A stretch of 38,176 nt of DNA from Chloroflexus sp. MS-G (GCF_000735195.1 NZ_JPIM01000039.1:1-38176); one strand, 5' to 3'. Shown: positions 8,118 through 16,841, counted from the stretch's first letter. Made by a program: numbers and translations. The notes: generated from the sequence alone by a model not told the origin.

Positions 8118-8993
8118 ATGGGCACTCTCTACATTGTTGCGACCCCAATTGGCAACCTTGAAGATATTACTCTTCGCGCCCTCCGCATCTTGCGCGAAGT
8201 TCGGCTGATCGCTGCCGAAGATACACGTCATACGCGCATCTTGCTCGATCATTATCAGATCAATACACCATGTATTTCGTATCACGAGCACAACAAACTC
8301 ACCCGACGCGATGAGATTCTTGCGGCCTTAAACAGCGGTGATGTAGCGTTGGTTTCTGACGCCGGTACACCGGCGATTGCCGATCCCGGCCAGGAACTAG
8401 TTCAGGCGTGTCTGGCCGCTGGTCATACGATCACACCTGTGCCTGGCCCTAGCGCACCCATCGCTGCGCTGGTGGCATCGGGTATGGCAACCGACCGCTT
8501 TGCCTTTATCGGCTTTCTCCCCCGTCAGCAGCGCGAACGGCGTGAGCTACTGCAAGAAATCGCCGATCTTACCCTGACTGTGATCTGTTTCGAGACCCCG
8601 CACCGTCTGCTTGAGACACTAGCAGACATAGATACCATTCTTGGTCAGCGTCAACTGGCGGTCGCCAACGACCTGACCAAGCGCTTCGAGGCAATCTTCC
8701 GTGGTACAGCAGCGGAGCTACTGACTCACTTTGCCCATCAGATGCCCCGTGGTGAATTTACCATCGTGATCGCTGGGGCCGAGGTAGCAGCCACCCGTAA
8801 ACGTGATCGCCAACGTTTACGTACCGTTCCGCCAACTGTTGATTCGGCAGTGATTGCAGCTCACTTACAACGATTGCGCGCCGCAGGGTTGAGCGGCAGC
8901 GCCGCTGTACGCCAGACGGCCCAGGAACTCGGGGTGGCGAAAAATACCGTCTACGCGATCTGGCTGGAGATAGCCGCTGACGAAACTGCGTAA
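8118..8993 (+). CDS. rsmI: 16S rRNA (cytidine-1402 2'-O)-methyltransferase RsmI
   Basis: A 291-residue SAM-dependent methyltransferase of the tetrapyrrole methylase fold. It 2'-O-methylates C1402 in the decoding centre of 16S rRNA. Family landmarks are clear: LYIVATPIGNLEDITLRAL at the N-terminus, AAEDTRHTRILLDHY, SYHEHN, ALVSDAGTPAIADPG, VPGPSAPIAALVASG and FIGFLPR. The C-terminal region (LRAAGLSGSAAVRQTAQELG...NTVYAIWLEI) is the short helical domain usual in the family. Length is normal. The start lies 5 bp after the SDR stop, with GGCGATAA as a weak ribosome site. Enzymatic assignment is secure from motifs. Confidence 0.96.
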   Translation: MGTLYIVATPIGNLEDITLRALRILREVRLIAAEDTRHTRILLDHYQINTPCISYHEHNKLTRRDEILAALNSGDVALVSDAGTPAIADPGQELVQACLAAGHTITPVPGPSAPIAALVASGMATDRFAFIGFLPRQQRERRELLQEIADLTLTVICFETPHRLLETLADIDTILGQRQLAVANDLTKRFEAIFRGTAAELLTHFAHQMPRGEFTIVIAGAEVAATRKRDRQRLRTVPPTVDSAVIAAHLQRLRAAGLSGSAAVRQTAQELGVAKNTVYAIWLEIAADETA

Positions 8994-9283
8994 GACCGGC
9001 TCAAAACAAGAGTATGGTGGCGTTTTCGGTGCCATTCGCTGAACACGATTCAGCAACCGATGAATAGCACTCATCAATTCAAGGGTGGTAGAGTATCGCT
9101 GGCATCACCTTGCCCAGGGGCAGGGAAACCCGCCCCTACGCACATGATGAGCGAGCTAAGAGGGGTAGGGCAGACCACCCCCAACGAGAAGCTATGACAT
9201 CCGCTCGCACGGCGGTCAGGTCAGGAGTCTATACCACGCTATCCCACTGGAGGGGAGAGTAAAAACTTTGGAAAACCTCCGCT
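8994..9283. other. Intergenic region between convergent rsmI and thymidylyltransferase genes
   Basis: No gene is supported. A family C repeat lies at 9116-9139. No classical U-tract terminator was recognised for either gene. Confidence 0.5.
9116..9139. repeat. Dispersed repeat family C, copy 2
   Basis: AGGGGCAGGG-AAA-CCCGCCCCTAC forms a hairpin with a 3-base loop and one bulge/mismatch. It resembles 6945-6968 and 12660-12681. It sits between convergent genes, where it could also act as a transcript end. Confidence 0.55.
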
Positions 9284-10351
9284 TCACAACACGCCAACCG
9301 TACTATTGTCGCCCAGCATAAAGCGGTACGCCTTCGGGCGCAACGGACTACGGGTAATCTCCACGTTCCGCCCGATCAAGCTATCTTCCAGGCGATGCGG
9401 GAGACCACGGATGGTACAGTATTCAAGCACAATACTGTGCTCAATTTCGCATTCTTCGATGTGACAGTGGTGATAAATTGAGGTAAACGGGCCAACATAC
9501 GCATTCACAATCCGCGTATGCTCGCCGATAATCGCTGGCCCACGGATCGTACTGTTAATGATCTCAGCCCCTGGCTCGATAATCACCTTCCCGATAAGCT
9601 GCGAGTCGCGATCCACATACCCATGTACGGCAGGTTCAAGCTCTTCAAGGACAAGACGATTCGCCTCGAGCATGTCATCCTTTTTACCGGTATCGATCCA
9701 CCACCCTTCATGAACGTAGGGATAGACCCGATAGCCGTTGCTAACCAGCCACTGAATCGCATCGGTGATCTCAAGCTCACCGCGTGCCGATGGTCGGATC
9801 GCCTCAACCGCTTCAAAAATGTGGTGGTCGAACATATAGATACCAACCAATGCGAGATCAGACTTCGGCTCGCGCGGCTTCTCAACTAGGCGCACAACAC
9901 GCCCGTCGTCATCGAGTTCCGCTACGCCAAACGAGCGTGGGTCACTTACCTTCTTCAGTACAATTTGGGCATTGTAATCACTCTGCCCAAATTGCTCGAT
10001 CAATGAGCTGATCCCGCCTTGAATACAGTTATCACCCAGAAACATCACAAACCGTTCATCTCCGAGAAACTCGCGACTGATCTTTACGGCATGGGCCAGC
10101 CCAAGCGGCGCTTCTTGCGGGATGTAGGAAATCTTTACTCCCCAGCGCCGACCATTGCCCACTGCTGCCCGAATCTCATCGCCCGTATCACCGATGACGA
10201 TACCAATATCGGTAATCCCCGCATCACGGATCGCCTCAATAACCCGAAAAAGTACCGGCTTATTTGCGACCGGTACCAGTTGTTTCGCACTGGTATACGT
10301 GATCGGTCGCAGTCGGGTTCCTTTACCACCGCTGAGCACAAGACCTTTCAT
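9284..10351 (-). CDS. Glucose-1-phosphate thymidylyltransferase, long form
   Basis: A 355-residue nucleotidyltransferase that joins dTTP and a sugar-1-phosphate. The N-terminal catalytic domain (1-240) starts MKGLVLSGGKGTRLRPIT with SAKQLVPVANKPV, followed by FLGDNCIQGG and VEKPREPKSDLALVGIY. GWWIDTGKKDDMLEAN closes the catalytic domain. The C-terminal part (about 245-355) carries hexapeptide left-handed beta-helix turns (IIEPGAEIINSTIRGPAIIGE). This extra domain marks the long StrD/RmlA-long type rather than short RmlA. The ribosome site AAGGCGG precedes the ATG. It probably supplies dTDP-sugars for surface glycans. No other rml genes are in the window, so the pathway end point is unknown. 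Confidence 0.92.
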   Translation of the reverse strand: MKGLVLSGGKGTRLRPITYTSAKQLVPVANKPVLFRVIEAIRDAGITDIGIVIGDTGDEIRAAVGNGRRWGVKISYIPQEAPLGLAHAVKISREFLGDERFVMFLGDNCIQGGISSLIEQFGQSDYNAQIVLKKVSDPRSFGVAELDDDGRVVRLVEKPREPKSDLALVGIYMFDHHIFEAVEAIRPSARGELEITDAIQWLVSNGYRVYPYVHEGWWIDTGKKDDMLEANRLVLEELEPAVHGYVDRDSQLIGKVIIEPGAEIINSTIRGPAIIGEHTRIVNAYVGPFTSIYHHCHIEECEIEHSIVLEYCTIRGLPHRLEDSLIGRNVEITRSPLRPKAYRFMLGDNSTVGVL

Positions 10352-10397
10352 AGACCGCCTTCTTGGTTCGTGTACATCTGCATGTCCTCGCCGGTTG

Positions 10398-10425
10398 ATT
10401 CTACACCATGTATCGTAAACGGCAA
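10398..10425 (-). promoter_or_regulatory. Candidate promoter of the thymidylyltransferase gene
   Basis: The minus strand shows TTGCCG, a 16-bp spacer and TAGAAT, about 47 bp before the start codon. The match to consensus is moderate. Confidence 0.4.
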
Positions 10426-10585
10426 CTTATGGTAGAGTGAAGCCAGCGGAAAGGCAGCCTGGCCTCTCCTGAGATGATTGGTATCTACCGGTTATCAGGA
10501 AGATGATCACGACGACAAAGGATGTGGCTGTACACTTTTTGTATGGCATTAGACAGGTATCAACACGGTGAAAGGAGATACGACA

Positions 10586-11479
10586 ATGGCAGACATTCGT
10601 GGCATCATCAGTGCAATGCTTACCCCCTTTGTTAGCGATGTTGGACCGGTCGATTACGAATGGCTTCCGGGATACCTGCGTTTCCTGGCTGATGGCGGTT
10701 TACACGGGGTATTGGCGCTAGGAACAACCGGCGAAGGACCCTCCATGAGTGTTGCCGAACGGATTCGCACGCTTGAAATCATTATGGCCCACCGTGGTGA
10801 ACTGAGTGTTATTGCCGGCACCGGCTGCGCAGCGCTTACCGATACGATAGCGCTCAGTCGTGCTGCGGTAGACCTGGGTGTTGACGCAATTCTGGTGATG
10901 CCACCATTTTACATCAAGCAACCGAGCGAGGCTGGGATTCTCGCCTACTTCCGGGCGCTGTGCGATGCGCTACCGGCCGAAGCACGGGTCATGCTCTACC
11001 ATATTCCACAAGTCACTGGCGTGCCTATCACTACTCCTATTATTGACGGCCTGCTAGCAAGCCATGGCGAACAGTTTTACGGTATAAAAGACAGTAGCGG
11101 TGATTGGGAACACTCTAAAATGCTGATCGATCGTTATCCCCAGTTGCGCATCTTCACCGGGAGCGACCGTCTCATCGCCCGTGCGCTGGCTGGCGGTGCG
11201 GCAGGCGCAATTACAGCCCTCTCTAGCGCCTTCCCGAAACTGGCCCGTGCCGTCTTCGATGCCTTCCACCAGGGTGGTGACGTTTCGGCAGCTCAGGCCC
11301 GGCTCAGCGCAGTGCGCGACCTGATTGATCCGATCAATACACCACCCGCACTCAAAGCCGCCTTGACCTGGACGAGTGACTTGCCGGAAACAGCCCTGCG
11401 CTTGCCACTCATGCCATTAAGCAATGAGGAAGTAACTGCGCTACGAGTAGCTTATGAGCGGATTATGACCGGCTCGTGA
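10586..11479 (+). CDS. DapA-family dihydrodipicolinate synthase/N-acetylneuraminate lyase-like protein
   Basis: A 297-residue class I aldolase of the DHDPS/NAL family. It shows GTTGEGPSM (pyruvate-carboxylate binding), Tyr in YHIPQVTG and the Schiff-base Lys in FYGIKDSSGD. GSDRLIARALAGGAAGAITALSSAFP is the usual region around GADG. The ATG at 10586 was preferred to an upstream GTG at 10568 because AAAGGAG is correctly placed for it. DHDPS itself condenses pyruvate with aspartate semialdehyde in lysine synthesis. Many paralogues instead cleave or make other 2-keto acids, and this one stands apart from other lysine genes. The family is certain but the substrate is not. Confidence 0.88.
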   Translation: MADIRGIISAMLTPFVSDVGPVDYEWLPGYLRFLADGGLHGVLALGTTGEGPSMSVAERIRTLEIIMAHRGELSVIAGTGCAALTDTIALSRAAVDLGVDAILVMPPFYIKQPSEAGILAYFRALCDALPAEARVMLYHIPQVTGVPITTPIIDGLLASHGEQFYGIKDSSGDWEHSKMLIDRYPQLRIFTGSDRLIARALAGGAAGAITALSSAFPKLARAVFDAFHQGGDVSAAQARLSAVRDLIDPINTPPALKAALTWTSDLPETALRLPLMPLSNEEVTALRVAYERIMTGS

Positions 11480-11584
11480 GGAGCTGAAAATCGTCTACCG
11501 GCAGTAACCTACCTTAATATGGAGAGCACGAAACCGCGTTATACTTCATTTTGACCAGAAACTATAGGAGAAACCGTTAGTCGT

Positions 11585-12640
11585 ATGAGCCAGACTCCAT
11601 TAGCAAACCTACACGTTCGCGAACTTACGCCACTCATGCCACCGCGAACGCTGAAGAACGAGCTACCCATCACGCCGACCGCAGCCCAGACGGTCGCCGA
11701 AACACGAGCGGCGATCCGACGCATCTTGCGCGGTGAAGACCATCGCCGCATCATGGTTGTTGGTCCGTGCTCGATCCACGATCCCGAAGCTGCTCTTGAA
11801 TATGCCCGCCGCTTACAGGCATTGCAGGAACCACTAGGCGATCAGCTCCTGATCGTGATGCGCACTTACCTCGAAAAACCGCGCACCACCGTAGGTTGGC
11901 GTGGGCTGATTAACGACCCACATCTCGATGGATCATTTGATATGGCTGCGGGACTACGGATTGCGCGCCAACTATTACTCGCCATTAACGAGCTGGGTGT
12001 GCCGGTGGCAACCGAAATGCTCGACCCAATCAGCCCACAATATCTTGACGACCAGATCAGTCTGGCAACCATTGGCGCCCGTACCAGTGAAGCTCAAACG
12101 CATCGCGCATTAGCTAGTGGTGTCTCGATGCCGGTTGGGTTCAAGAATGGCACCGATGGCGGTATTCAGGTAGCGGTGAATGCCTGCGTTTCAGCAGCGG
12201 TTCCACACAGCTTTCTAGGGATCGATGAAGACGGACGCAGTGCGGTGGTACGCACGACCGGTAATCCCGACAGCTTCGTGATCTTGCGGGGTGGTCGTTA
12301 TGGCCCAAACTATCACCTGGAATACATTGTGCAGGCAACCCGTCTCATGCGCGAGGCCGAACGCACTCCGGCAGTGATGATCGACTGTAGCCATGCTAAC
12401 TCTGGTGGTGATTTCCGTCGTCAGGAAGCTGTTTGGCAGACAGTCCTCGGCTACATGGTCGAGGAGTCGCTGCCGATTATCGGGATGATGCTTGAAAGTA
12501 ATCTCTTCGAGGGCAAACAACCACTGGTCGCCGACCGCAGCGCTCTGCGTTACGGTGTGTCACTTACCGATGGCTGTGTTGGTTGGGATACAACCGAACG
12601 GCTGCTCCACGAAGCTCATCTGGCTCTTGCACGAAGGTAA
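11585..12640 (+). CDS. aroF: 3-deoxy-7-phosphoheptulonate synthase (DAHP synthase), class I
   Basis: A 351-residue enzyme that condenses phosphoenolpyruvate and erythrose-4-phosphate, the first step of the shikimate pathway. It is of the E. coli AroF/G/H type. Visible active-site elements are GPCSIHDP (metal Cys), MRTYLEKPRTTVGWRG (substrate Arg and Lys), VGFKNGTDG (Lys), MIDCSHANSGGD (metal His), MMLESNLFEG (metal Glu) and SLTDGCVGWD (metal Asp). An N-terminal segment of about 45 residues, where feedback inhibitors bind in the family, is present. Which aromatic amino acid inhibits it cannot be told, so the symbol is generic. The ATG has AGGAG only 15 nt upstream, further than usual. Confidence 0.95.
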   Translation: MSQTPLANLHVRELTPLMPPRTLKNELPITPTAAQTVAETRAAIRRILRGEDHRRIMVVGPCSIHDPEAALEYARRLQALQEPLGDQLLIVMRTYLEKPRTTVGWRGLINDPHLDGSFDMAAGLRIARQLLLAINELGVPVATEMLDPISPQYLDDQISLATIGARTSEAQTHRALASGVSMPVGFKNGTDGGIQVAVNACVSAAVPHSFLGIDEDGRSAVVRTTGNPDSFVILRGGRYGPNYHLEYIVQATRLMREAERTPAVMIDCSHANSGGDFRRQEAVWQTVLGYMVEESLPIIGMMLESNLFEGKQPLVADRSALRYGVSLTDGCVGWDTTERLLHEAHLALARR

Positions 12641-13246
12641 CCAGAGGGAGAAGTGAGAAGGTAGGGGCGGGTTCCCCTACCTGCCCACAGTGATGTACGA
12701 TGGTAATCCCAGGATGAGCAATGATGCGGATGCGGTAGTGTCGATCCCTGGCATTGTAACGACCAGGGGCTGATGTTATCCGATTATGATGCACCCTCAC
12801 TGCACCAGTATAGTGATCTGATTTAGACAAAACATCCAATCCCCTCTACACAGATATTGGCACTCCTATCCATTGGCAGCGTCATTAAAGCCTGTTATCA
12901 TACCAGCGTCTACAAAAGCACAAATAAATGACTGCCACGATGCACTGATAGTAAGGGGGTGAGCGTGCGTTACGCGGACATCTTCTGCATTGTTGCAGCT
13001 TGAACCGCTGACGTAAAGAGGAAGATCGCTTTCGAGTAACACCATCATTTGCCCAGTATTCCTTTTACAAGTTCATAGCAAGAGCAATCGGCTTCTTGCG
13101 AACGCGATGGTGCCCATTCGGCCTGCGACGAGGCAGAGGCAGATGGTTTGTGCAAAATGTCCAAATGAATGCTGGTCTCTTTCAGAAGACCTTACATTCA
13201 TCACATGCAGGAGCTGTTTAAGTGCAGGATACAAGGAGTAGTTCAC
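12641..13246. other. Long intergenic region before the ammonium transporter
   Basis: About 600 bp without a supported gene. The start holds a family C hairpin (12660-12681). The middle part (12700-13050) has lower G/C content and only short, unconvincing reading frames. A sigma-54 site was sought because nitrogen genes often have one, but no correctly spaced TGGCAC/TTGC pair was found. Confidence 0.5.
12660..12681. repeat. Dispersed repeat family C, copy 3; possible transcript-end hairpin
   Basis: GGTAGGGG-cgggtt-CCCCTACC is an 8-bp perfect stem with a 6-base loop just after the DAHP synthase stop. No U-tract follows, so termination is uncertain. It is similar in sequence to 9116-9139. Confidence 0.55.
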
Positions 13247-14662
13247 ATGAAGCTTGCATGGCGCACAAAGATCGGTCTCGGTCTCGGCTTCGGCCTTGGT
13301 CTCTGGTTCATAGGAAGTGGACGCGCTTTTGCTCAGGAAGGACCTACCACTACCGAGCTGGCGGTAGCAATGAACACGTTCTTCCTACTTGTATCTGCTT
13401 TCCTGGTCTTCTTTATGCAGGCCGGTTTTGCAATGCTCACGGCCGGTTTGACCCGCTCGAAAAACACCACGAACATCCTGTTTAAGAATTTGATGGACTT
13501 CGTAATGTGTTCAATCGCCTTCTGGGCGGTAGGTTGGGGCCTTGCTTACGGCACTTCGGCGGGAGGATTTATCGGCACCGACCAGTTTTTCCTTTCGGCA
13601 ATCACTGCTGAGGGAGAGGTACCGGTATTAGCAAGCTGGCTCTTCCAGGTCGTGTTTGCCGGTACTGCTGCGACAATTGTCGCCGGTGCAATGGCCGAGC
13701 GCACAAAGTTTACCGCGTACCTGGTCTATAGCTTCATTATTTCTCTCTTCATCTATCCGGTCGTTGTACACTGGGTCTGGAGTGGCTCTGGCTGGCTGAA
13801 TACGTACAGTGGTAGCACCGAGGGCAACTGGGGCTTCACCGACTTTGCCGGTAGCACGGTGGTGCACAGCGTCGGTGGCTGGGCTTCACTGATCGGGGCG
13901 ATGATCCTTGGTCCACGCCTTGGTCGTTTCGGACCTGATGGCAAGCCGCGAGCGATCCCTGGTCACAATATGTCACTGGCTGCACTTGGCACCTTCATTC
14001 TCTGGCTCGGCTGGTTTGGTTTCAACCCCGGTTCACAGTTGGCAATTGCTTCGCAGGGCGATGCTGATGCAGTTGCTATGGTTGCAGTGACGACCAATCT
14101 GGCAGCGGCAGCCGGTGCGCTGGGCGCTCTCTTCACCGCCTGGCTGCGCTACGGGAAGCCCGACTTGGGACAGACCCTCAATGGTGTCCTTGGCGGTCTG
14201 GTTGCGATTACGGCTGGCTGTGCTTACGTTGATCCGCTGTCGTCAATTATCATTGGCTTCATCGCCGGACCAATCGTCGTCTTCTCGGCTGAACTCCTCG
14301 AAAAGCTTAAGATTGATGATCCGGTCGGCGCAGTACCGGTGCACCTGTTTAGTGGTATCTGGGGCACGTTAGCCGTTGGCTTGTTTGCCTCAATTCCTGG
14401 CAACACCGGTACGACGGGGTTGTTCTACGGCGGCGGTTTAACACTGCTCATCTCGCAGATTGTCGGTGTGGTGGCAATCGGTCTGTGGACGGTAGCAACT
14501 ACAGCGCTGATGTTCTTCGCAATCAAGGCCACCATTGGTCTGCGCGTGAGTAAGGAAGAGGAAGAGGCTGGCCTCGATATTGGTGAGCACGGCGTGCAGG
14601 CCTATCCCGATCTGGTTGGCACACCGGCAGGCGGTAGCGTGAGTGGCGCGCTGGCTAAGTAG
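13247..14662 (+). CDS. amt: Ammonium transporter (Amt family)
   Basis: A 471-residue inner-membrane channel for ammonium uptake. A cleavable signal peptide (1-30, ending RAFAQEG) precedes eleven predicted membrane helices, as in AmtB. Typical stretches are MQAGFAMLTAGLTRSKN, GAMAERTKFTAYLVY, HWVWSGSGWL, FAGSTVVHSVGGWASLIGA (first pore His) and VPVHLFSGIWGTLAVGLF (second pore His). The cytoplasmic tail contains GLRVSKEEEEAGLDIGEHG, a conserved tail of Amt proteins that contact PII. The ATG at 13247 was chosen for AAGGAG 8 nt upstream and because it begins the signal peptide. No glnK/PII gene is adjacent, unlike many Amt loci. A strong terminator follows. Confidence 0.96.
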   Translation: MKLAWRTKIGLGLGFGLGLWFIGSGRAFAQEGPTTTELAVAMNTFFLLVSAFLVFFMQAGFAMLTAGLTRSKNTTNILFKNLMDFVMCSIAFWAVGWGLAYGTSAGGFIGTDQFFLSAITAEGEVPVLASWLFQVVFAGTAATIVAGAMAERTKFTAYLVYSFIISLFIYPVVVHWVWSGSGWLNTYSGSTEGNWGFTDFAGSTVVHSVGGWASLIGAMILGPRLGRFGPDGKPRAIPGHNMSLAALGTFILWLGWFGFNPGSQLAIASQGDADAVAMVAVTTNLAAAAGALGALFTAWLRYGKPDLGQTLNGVLGGLVAITAGCAYVDPLSSIIIGFIAGPIVVFSAELLEKLKIDDPVGAVPVHLFSGIWGTLAVGLFASIPGNTGTTGLFYGGGLTLLISQIVGVVAIGLWTVATTALMFFAIKATIGLRVSKEEEEAGLDIGEHGVQAYPDLVGTPAGGSVSGALAK

Positions 14663-14690
14663 TAGACAAAATATCCCTCTCCTCCTTGCA

Positions 14691-14723
14691 CCCCGCCTCT
14701 GTGATGCAGAGGCGGGGGTTTTT
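14691..14723 (+). terminator. Rho-independent terminator of the ammonium transporter gene
   Basis: CCCCGCCTCT, a 7-base loop and AGAGGCGGGG form a perfect 10-bp stem, followed by GTTTTT. It starts 28 bp after the amt stop codon. Confidence 0.92.
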
Positions 14724-14927
14724 ATCCCGTCATCCCCATCTGTACAAACCGTGTATGGTGCTCCTTACCGCTATCCTTCAGCAAATGAACCAGGTGCTCA
14801 GCCGTGGATGGTGTTTTGATGTTCTCAGCCTCCCCAGCAGCGATGAGAAGAGTGTGAAAAGAAAAGCGAAACAAGCGCAGCAGTGTGCGTAGAAGCGGCA
14901 GAGAAACATCCCCCTAGCAGGGCACGG

Positions 14928-15770
14928 CTAGGATGGAGGTGCATCCTCGACCGTGAACCAAAAGCGGTCACGAAAGCGACGCAATTCTTTGAGCACAGTA
15001 CGCCCTAAGAGTGCGATCAAGATTGCATTGCCGATGGCCCGTACCGCATCCCATGCCAGCGACGTCACGAGGTAGAAGGTCATATACTGCTGAATTGTCT
15101 CGCGCAGACCGCTGCCGGGTATCCAACCCAACTCACCGGGCGGCGCAAATGGCCAGAACCAGAGATTCATCAAACCACCGAAGAGGAATCCCCAACCGTA
15201 ACCAAAAGCACTGAGGAAGCCAATTTCAACCCATCCCCCTGCACGTAGATACTTTCCCAATCGACCGAGAAGACCGGCGCTCATTCCCATCCAGCCACTG
15301 ACAAACATTTGAAATGGGAGCCAGGGACCGACACCACCGGTCAACAGTGCCGAAACGAGCAAGGCTAACGCGCCAAGTAGAAAACCAAAACGCGCTCCAT
15401 AGGTGTAACCAACCAGAATGATGAGAAAAAAGAAGGTCGGTGAGTCGCCCGGCCCGGCCGGTAGCCGTAAGATGGCGACAACCCCGGTGAGCACTCCAAG
15501 CACGGCAACCATGCGCGTGTTGAGCCGGCCAGCGCTGAGTTCGGCAATCAAAACGATCAGCAATGCCGGACCAAGGAGGGCAAAGAAGATGGGAGCAGTA
15601 GTGGCATGCGCTGCCGTAAAGCCTGTTTCAGCCCGTCCCAGGAAAAAGGGATAGAGAAAAGCAATCGCGCCAAGCATGCAGATCAAGACCAGCACGAGAT
15701 TGCTGGTGAATGCTGCTAGTCGTTTGAGCGGTCGTAATGCGGTTGGTAACGGTGCTGTCGTGTTGGACAT
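14928..15770 (-). CDS. ECF-type transporter substrate-binding (S) component-like membrane protein
   Basis: A 280-residue membrane protein with about six to seven hydrophobic segments. The stretch GARFGFLLGALALLVSALLTGGVGPWLPFQMFVSGWMGMSAGLLG (about 125-170) matches the core of S components of energy-coupling factor vitamin importers. FGYGWGFLFGGLMNLWFWPF follows. These proteins bind a vitamin and share an ATPase/EcfT module encoded elsewhere; no such genes are nearby. Similarity in style to the cobalamin-type group is suggestive only. No riboswitch was recognised upstream. The ribosome site GGAGAAG lies about 8-10 nt before the ATG. Confidence is good for a membrane transporter subunit and moderate for the ECF assignment. 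Confidence 0.72.
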   Translation of the reverse strand: MSNTTAPLPTALRPLKRLAAFTSNLVLVLICMLGAIAFLYPFFLGRAETGFTAAHATTAPIFFALLGPALLIVLIAELSAGRLNTRMVAVLGVLTGVVAILRLPAGPGDSPTFFFLIILVGYTYGARFGFLLGALALLVSALLTGGVGPWLPFQMFVSGWMGMSAGLLGRLGKYLRAGGWVEIGFLSAFGYGWGFLFGGLMNLWFWPFAPPGELGWIPGSGLRETIQQYMTFYLVTSLAWDAVRAIGNAILIALLGRTVLKELRRFRDRFWFTVEDAPPS

Positions 15771-16160
15771 CGTTGCGCTTCTCCAATACGTGTATCTTCC
15801 TCATCGCTCTAAGAGTCTATCCGGAATACCCTGTCGCAGAAGAAGATCGGTTGGGGTGCAGCGGCGCTGCGCCCGTACATCTATTATCAGGTTTCATGGG
15901 TTCATCCGCTGTACTGTGAGACAATTATTCGGTTAGGCTCTAAGTGTACCCGCTTTAGCAAGGGAACGGTGCTGCTCGTTCATTGTTCCTGTCACCGCGC
16001 TGACAAAAGAGGATTACCGTAGCTTGTCCGCCGATCCCCATCTGCTCTCGCATTCCCGTATTGTCGGCGCACTGTATGCCACCGGCAATCACCGTTTGCC
16101 TGCCTATCATCTCATTACCATTATTTTTTAAACTATTGGTAAAAATAGCCATTTCAACTA
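15771..16160. other. Intergenic region between divergent ECF-S gene and the DUF2089 operon
   Basis: No gene is supported. It includes a family B repeat (15833-15878). Closer to the operon is an A/T-rich stretch (16105-16160) with the direct repeat AACTATTG (near 16131 and 16156). That stretch also holds a loose inverted repeat of ACCATTA/CTATTGGT. These lie just upstream of the -35 box and could be a regulator site. Confidence 0.45.
15833..15878 (-). repeat. Dispersed repeat family B, copy 1
   Basis: This 46-bp segment, read on the minus strand, matches 36844-36889 with about three mismatches. Its core is gtgcagcggcgctgc-type palindromic sequence next to accccaaccgatcttct. Both copies are intergenic. 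Confidence 0.88.
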
Positions 16161-16189
16161 TTGACTTTCTCCATACAAGGTGATAATAT
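16161..16189 (+). promoter_or_regulatory. Strong sigma-70-type promoter of the DUF2089/SHOCT/DUF4097 operon
   Basis: TTGACT, exactly 17 bp, then TAATAT. The first gene starts about 50 bp downstream behind an AAGGAGG ribosome site. The surrounding sequence is markedly A/T-rich compared with the flanks. Confidence 0.75.
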
Positions 16190-16239
16190 TTCATCACAAA
16201 TGGCAAATATTACCATCTTGATGATAAGAAGGAGGAAAG

Positions 16240-16449
16240 ATGCTCCGAGAACTGTACCACCACGAGAAACTTCACGCACGCGAGCTAAACGAGCGCTATG
16301 CGCAGCTTGCGCATCGACATCACCTTCCACCTTCACGCTTCAGGCGTCGCCTTGCCCGCTGGGCAGGCTTACTCTTGGTGCGGCTGGGCGCCAGCCTGCT
16401 CCGCTACGCCGCTGACCGTCGTTCTCGTCGCCTGACGTATGCCCGTTAA
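16240..16449 (+). CDS. Small basic protein with one amphipathic/hydrophobic helix
   Basis: A 69-residue protein with no family recognised. It is rich in Arg, Leu and His. The N-terminal half is charged (HHEKLHARELNERYAQLAHRHH). A hydrophobic stretch, RWAGLLLVRLGASLLRYAA (about 40-58), is interrupted by Arg and so fits a membrane-surface helix better than a spanning one. An Arg-rich tail ends it. The reading frame is supported by an AAGGAGG ribosome site 4 nt before the ATG, by a good upstream promoter and by 11-bp spacing to the next gene. It is the first gene of the operon and may be a peripheral membrane partner of the downstream proteins (inference). Confidence 0.7.
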   Translation: MLRELYHHEKLHARELNERYAQLAHRHHLPPSRFRRRLARWAGLLLVRLGASLLRYAADRRSRRLTYAR

Positions 16450-16460
16450 AGGAGGTTCCC

Positions 16461-16841
16461 GTGTATCCCTTACTTACCCGCGACCCTATCACCGGTGGCG
16501 AATTAATCGTCACCCGTCTCGAATCACCTGATAGCGGAATCGTGATTGAAGGACGCTTCAGCCTCGGCTGGATTGGTCGGCTTTCCCCCGAACAACTGAC
16601 CTTTGTCGAATTGCTTGTTAAGAACCGCGGCAATATTCAGCGGCTCGCTGCTGAACTTGACATTGCTTACAACACTGCCCGTGCCCGTCTCGATGAAATT
16701 GTCGCACTTCTGGGGGGTACCCCCGAACAGGAACCACGGCTTGATCGACGCCAGATTCTCGACCGCCTGGCGGCCCGTGAAATTTCGGTTGAGGAGGCCC
16801 TGCGCTTGCTAAAAGGAACGGAACATGAACAGCGTAAATGA
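16461..16841 (+). CDS. DUF2089-family protein lacking zinc-ribbon cysteines
   Basis: A 126-residue protein with a GTG start behind AAAGGAGG. The first half matches DUF2089: a ribbon-like segment (1-35), then a helix-turn-helix of sigma region-4 type, LSPEQLTFVELLVKNRGNIQRLAAELDIAYNTARARLDEIVALLG (about 41-86). In typical members the ribbon holds CPxCG...CPxCG. Here these read DPITG and SPDSG, so all four metal cysteines are gone. The C-terminus (ILDRLAAREISVEEALRLL) is a short helical pair resembling the SHOCT-like segment of the next protein. It overlaps the next gene by 17 bp. Probably a DNA-binding regulator of its own operon (inference). Confidence 0.82.
   Translation: MYPLLTRDPITGGELIVTRLESPDSGIVIEGRFSLGWIGRLSPEQLTFVELLVKNRGNIQRLAAELDIAYNTARARLDEIVALLGGTPEQEPRLDRRQILDRLAAREISVEEALRLLKGTEHEQRK

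Noticed and set aside
12854..12875. Possible sigma-54 promoter (TGGCAC) upstream of the ammonium transporter
   Set aside because: The second element does not fit TTGC at the required 5-bp spacing, and the site is nearly 400 bp from the gene.
15771..15960. Possible vitamin riboswitch before the ECF S-component gene
   Set aside because: No cobalamin, thiamine or FMN riboswitch core motif was recognised. The structured sequence there belongs to the family B repeat.
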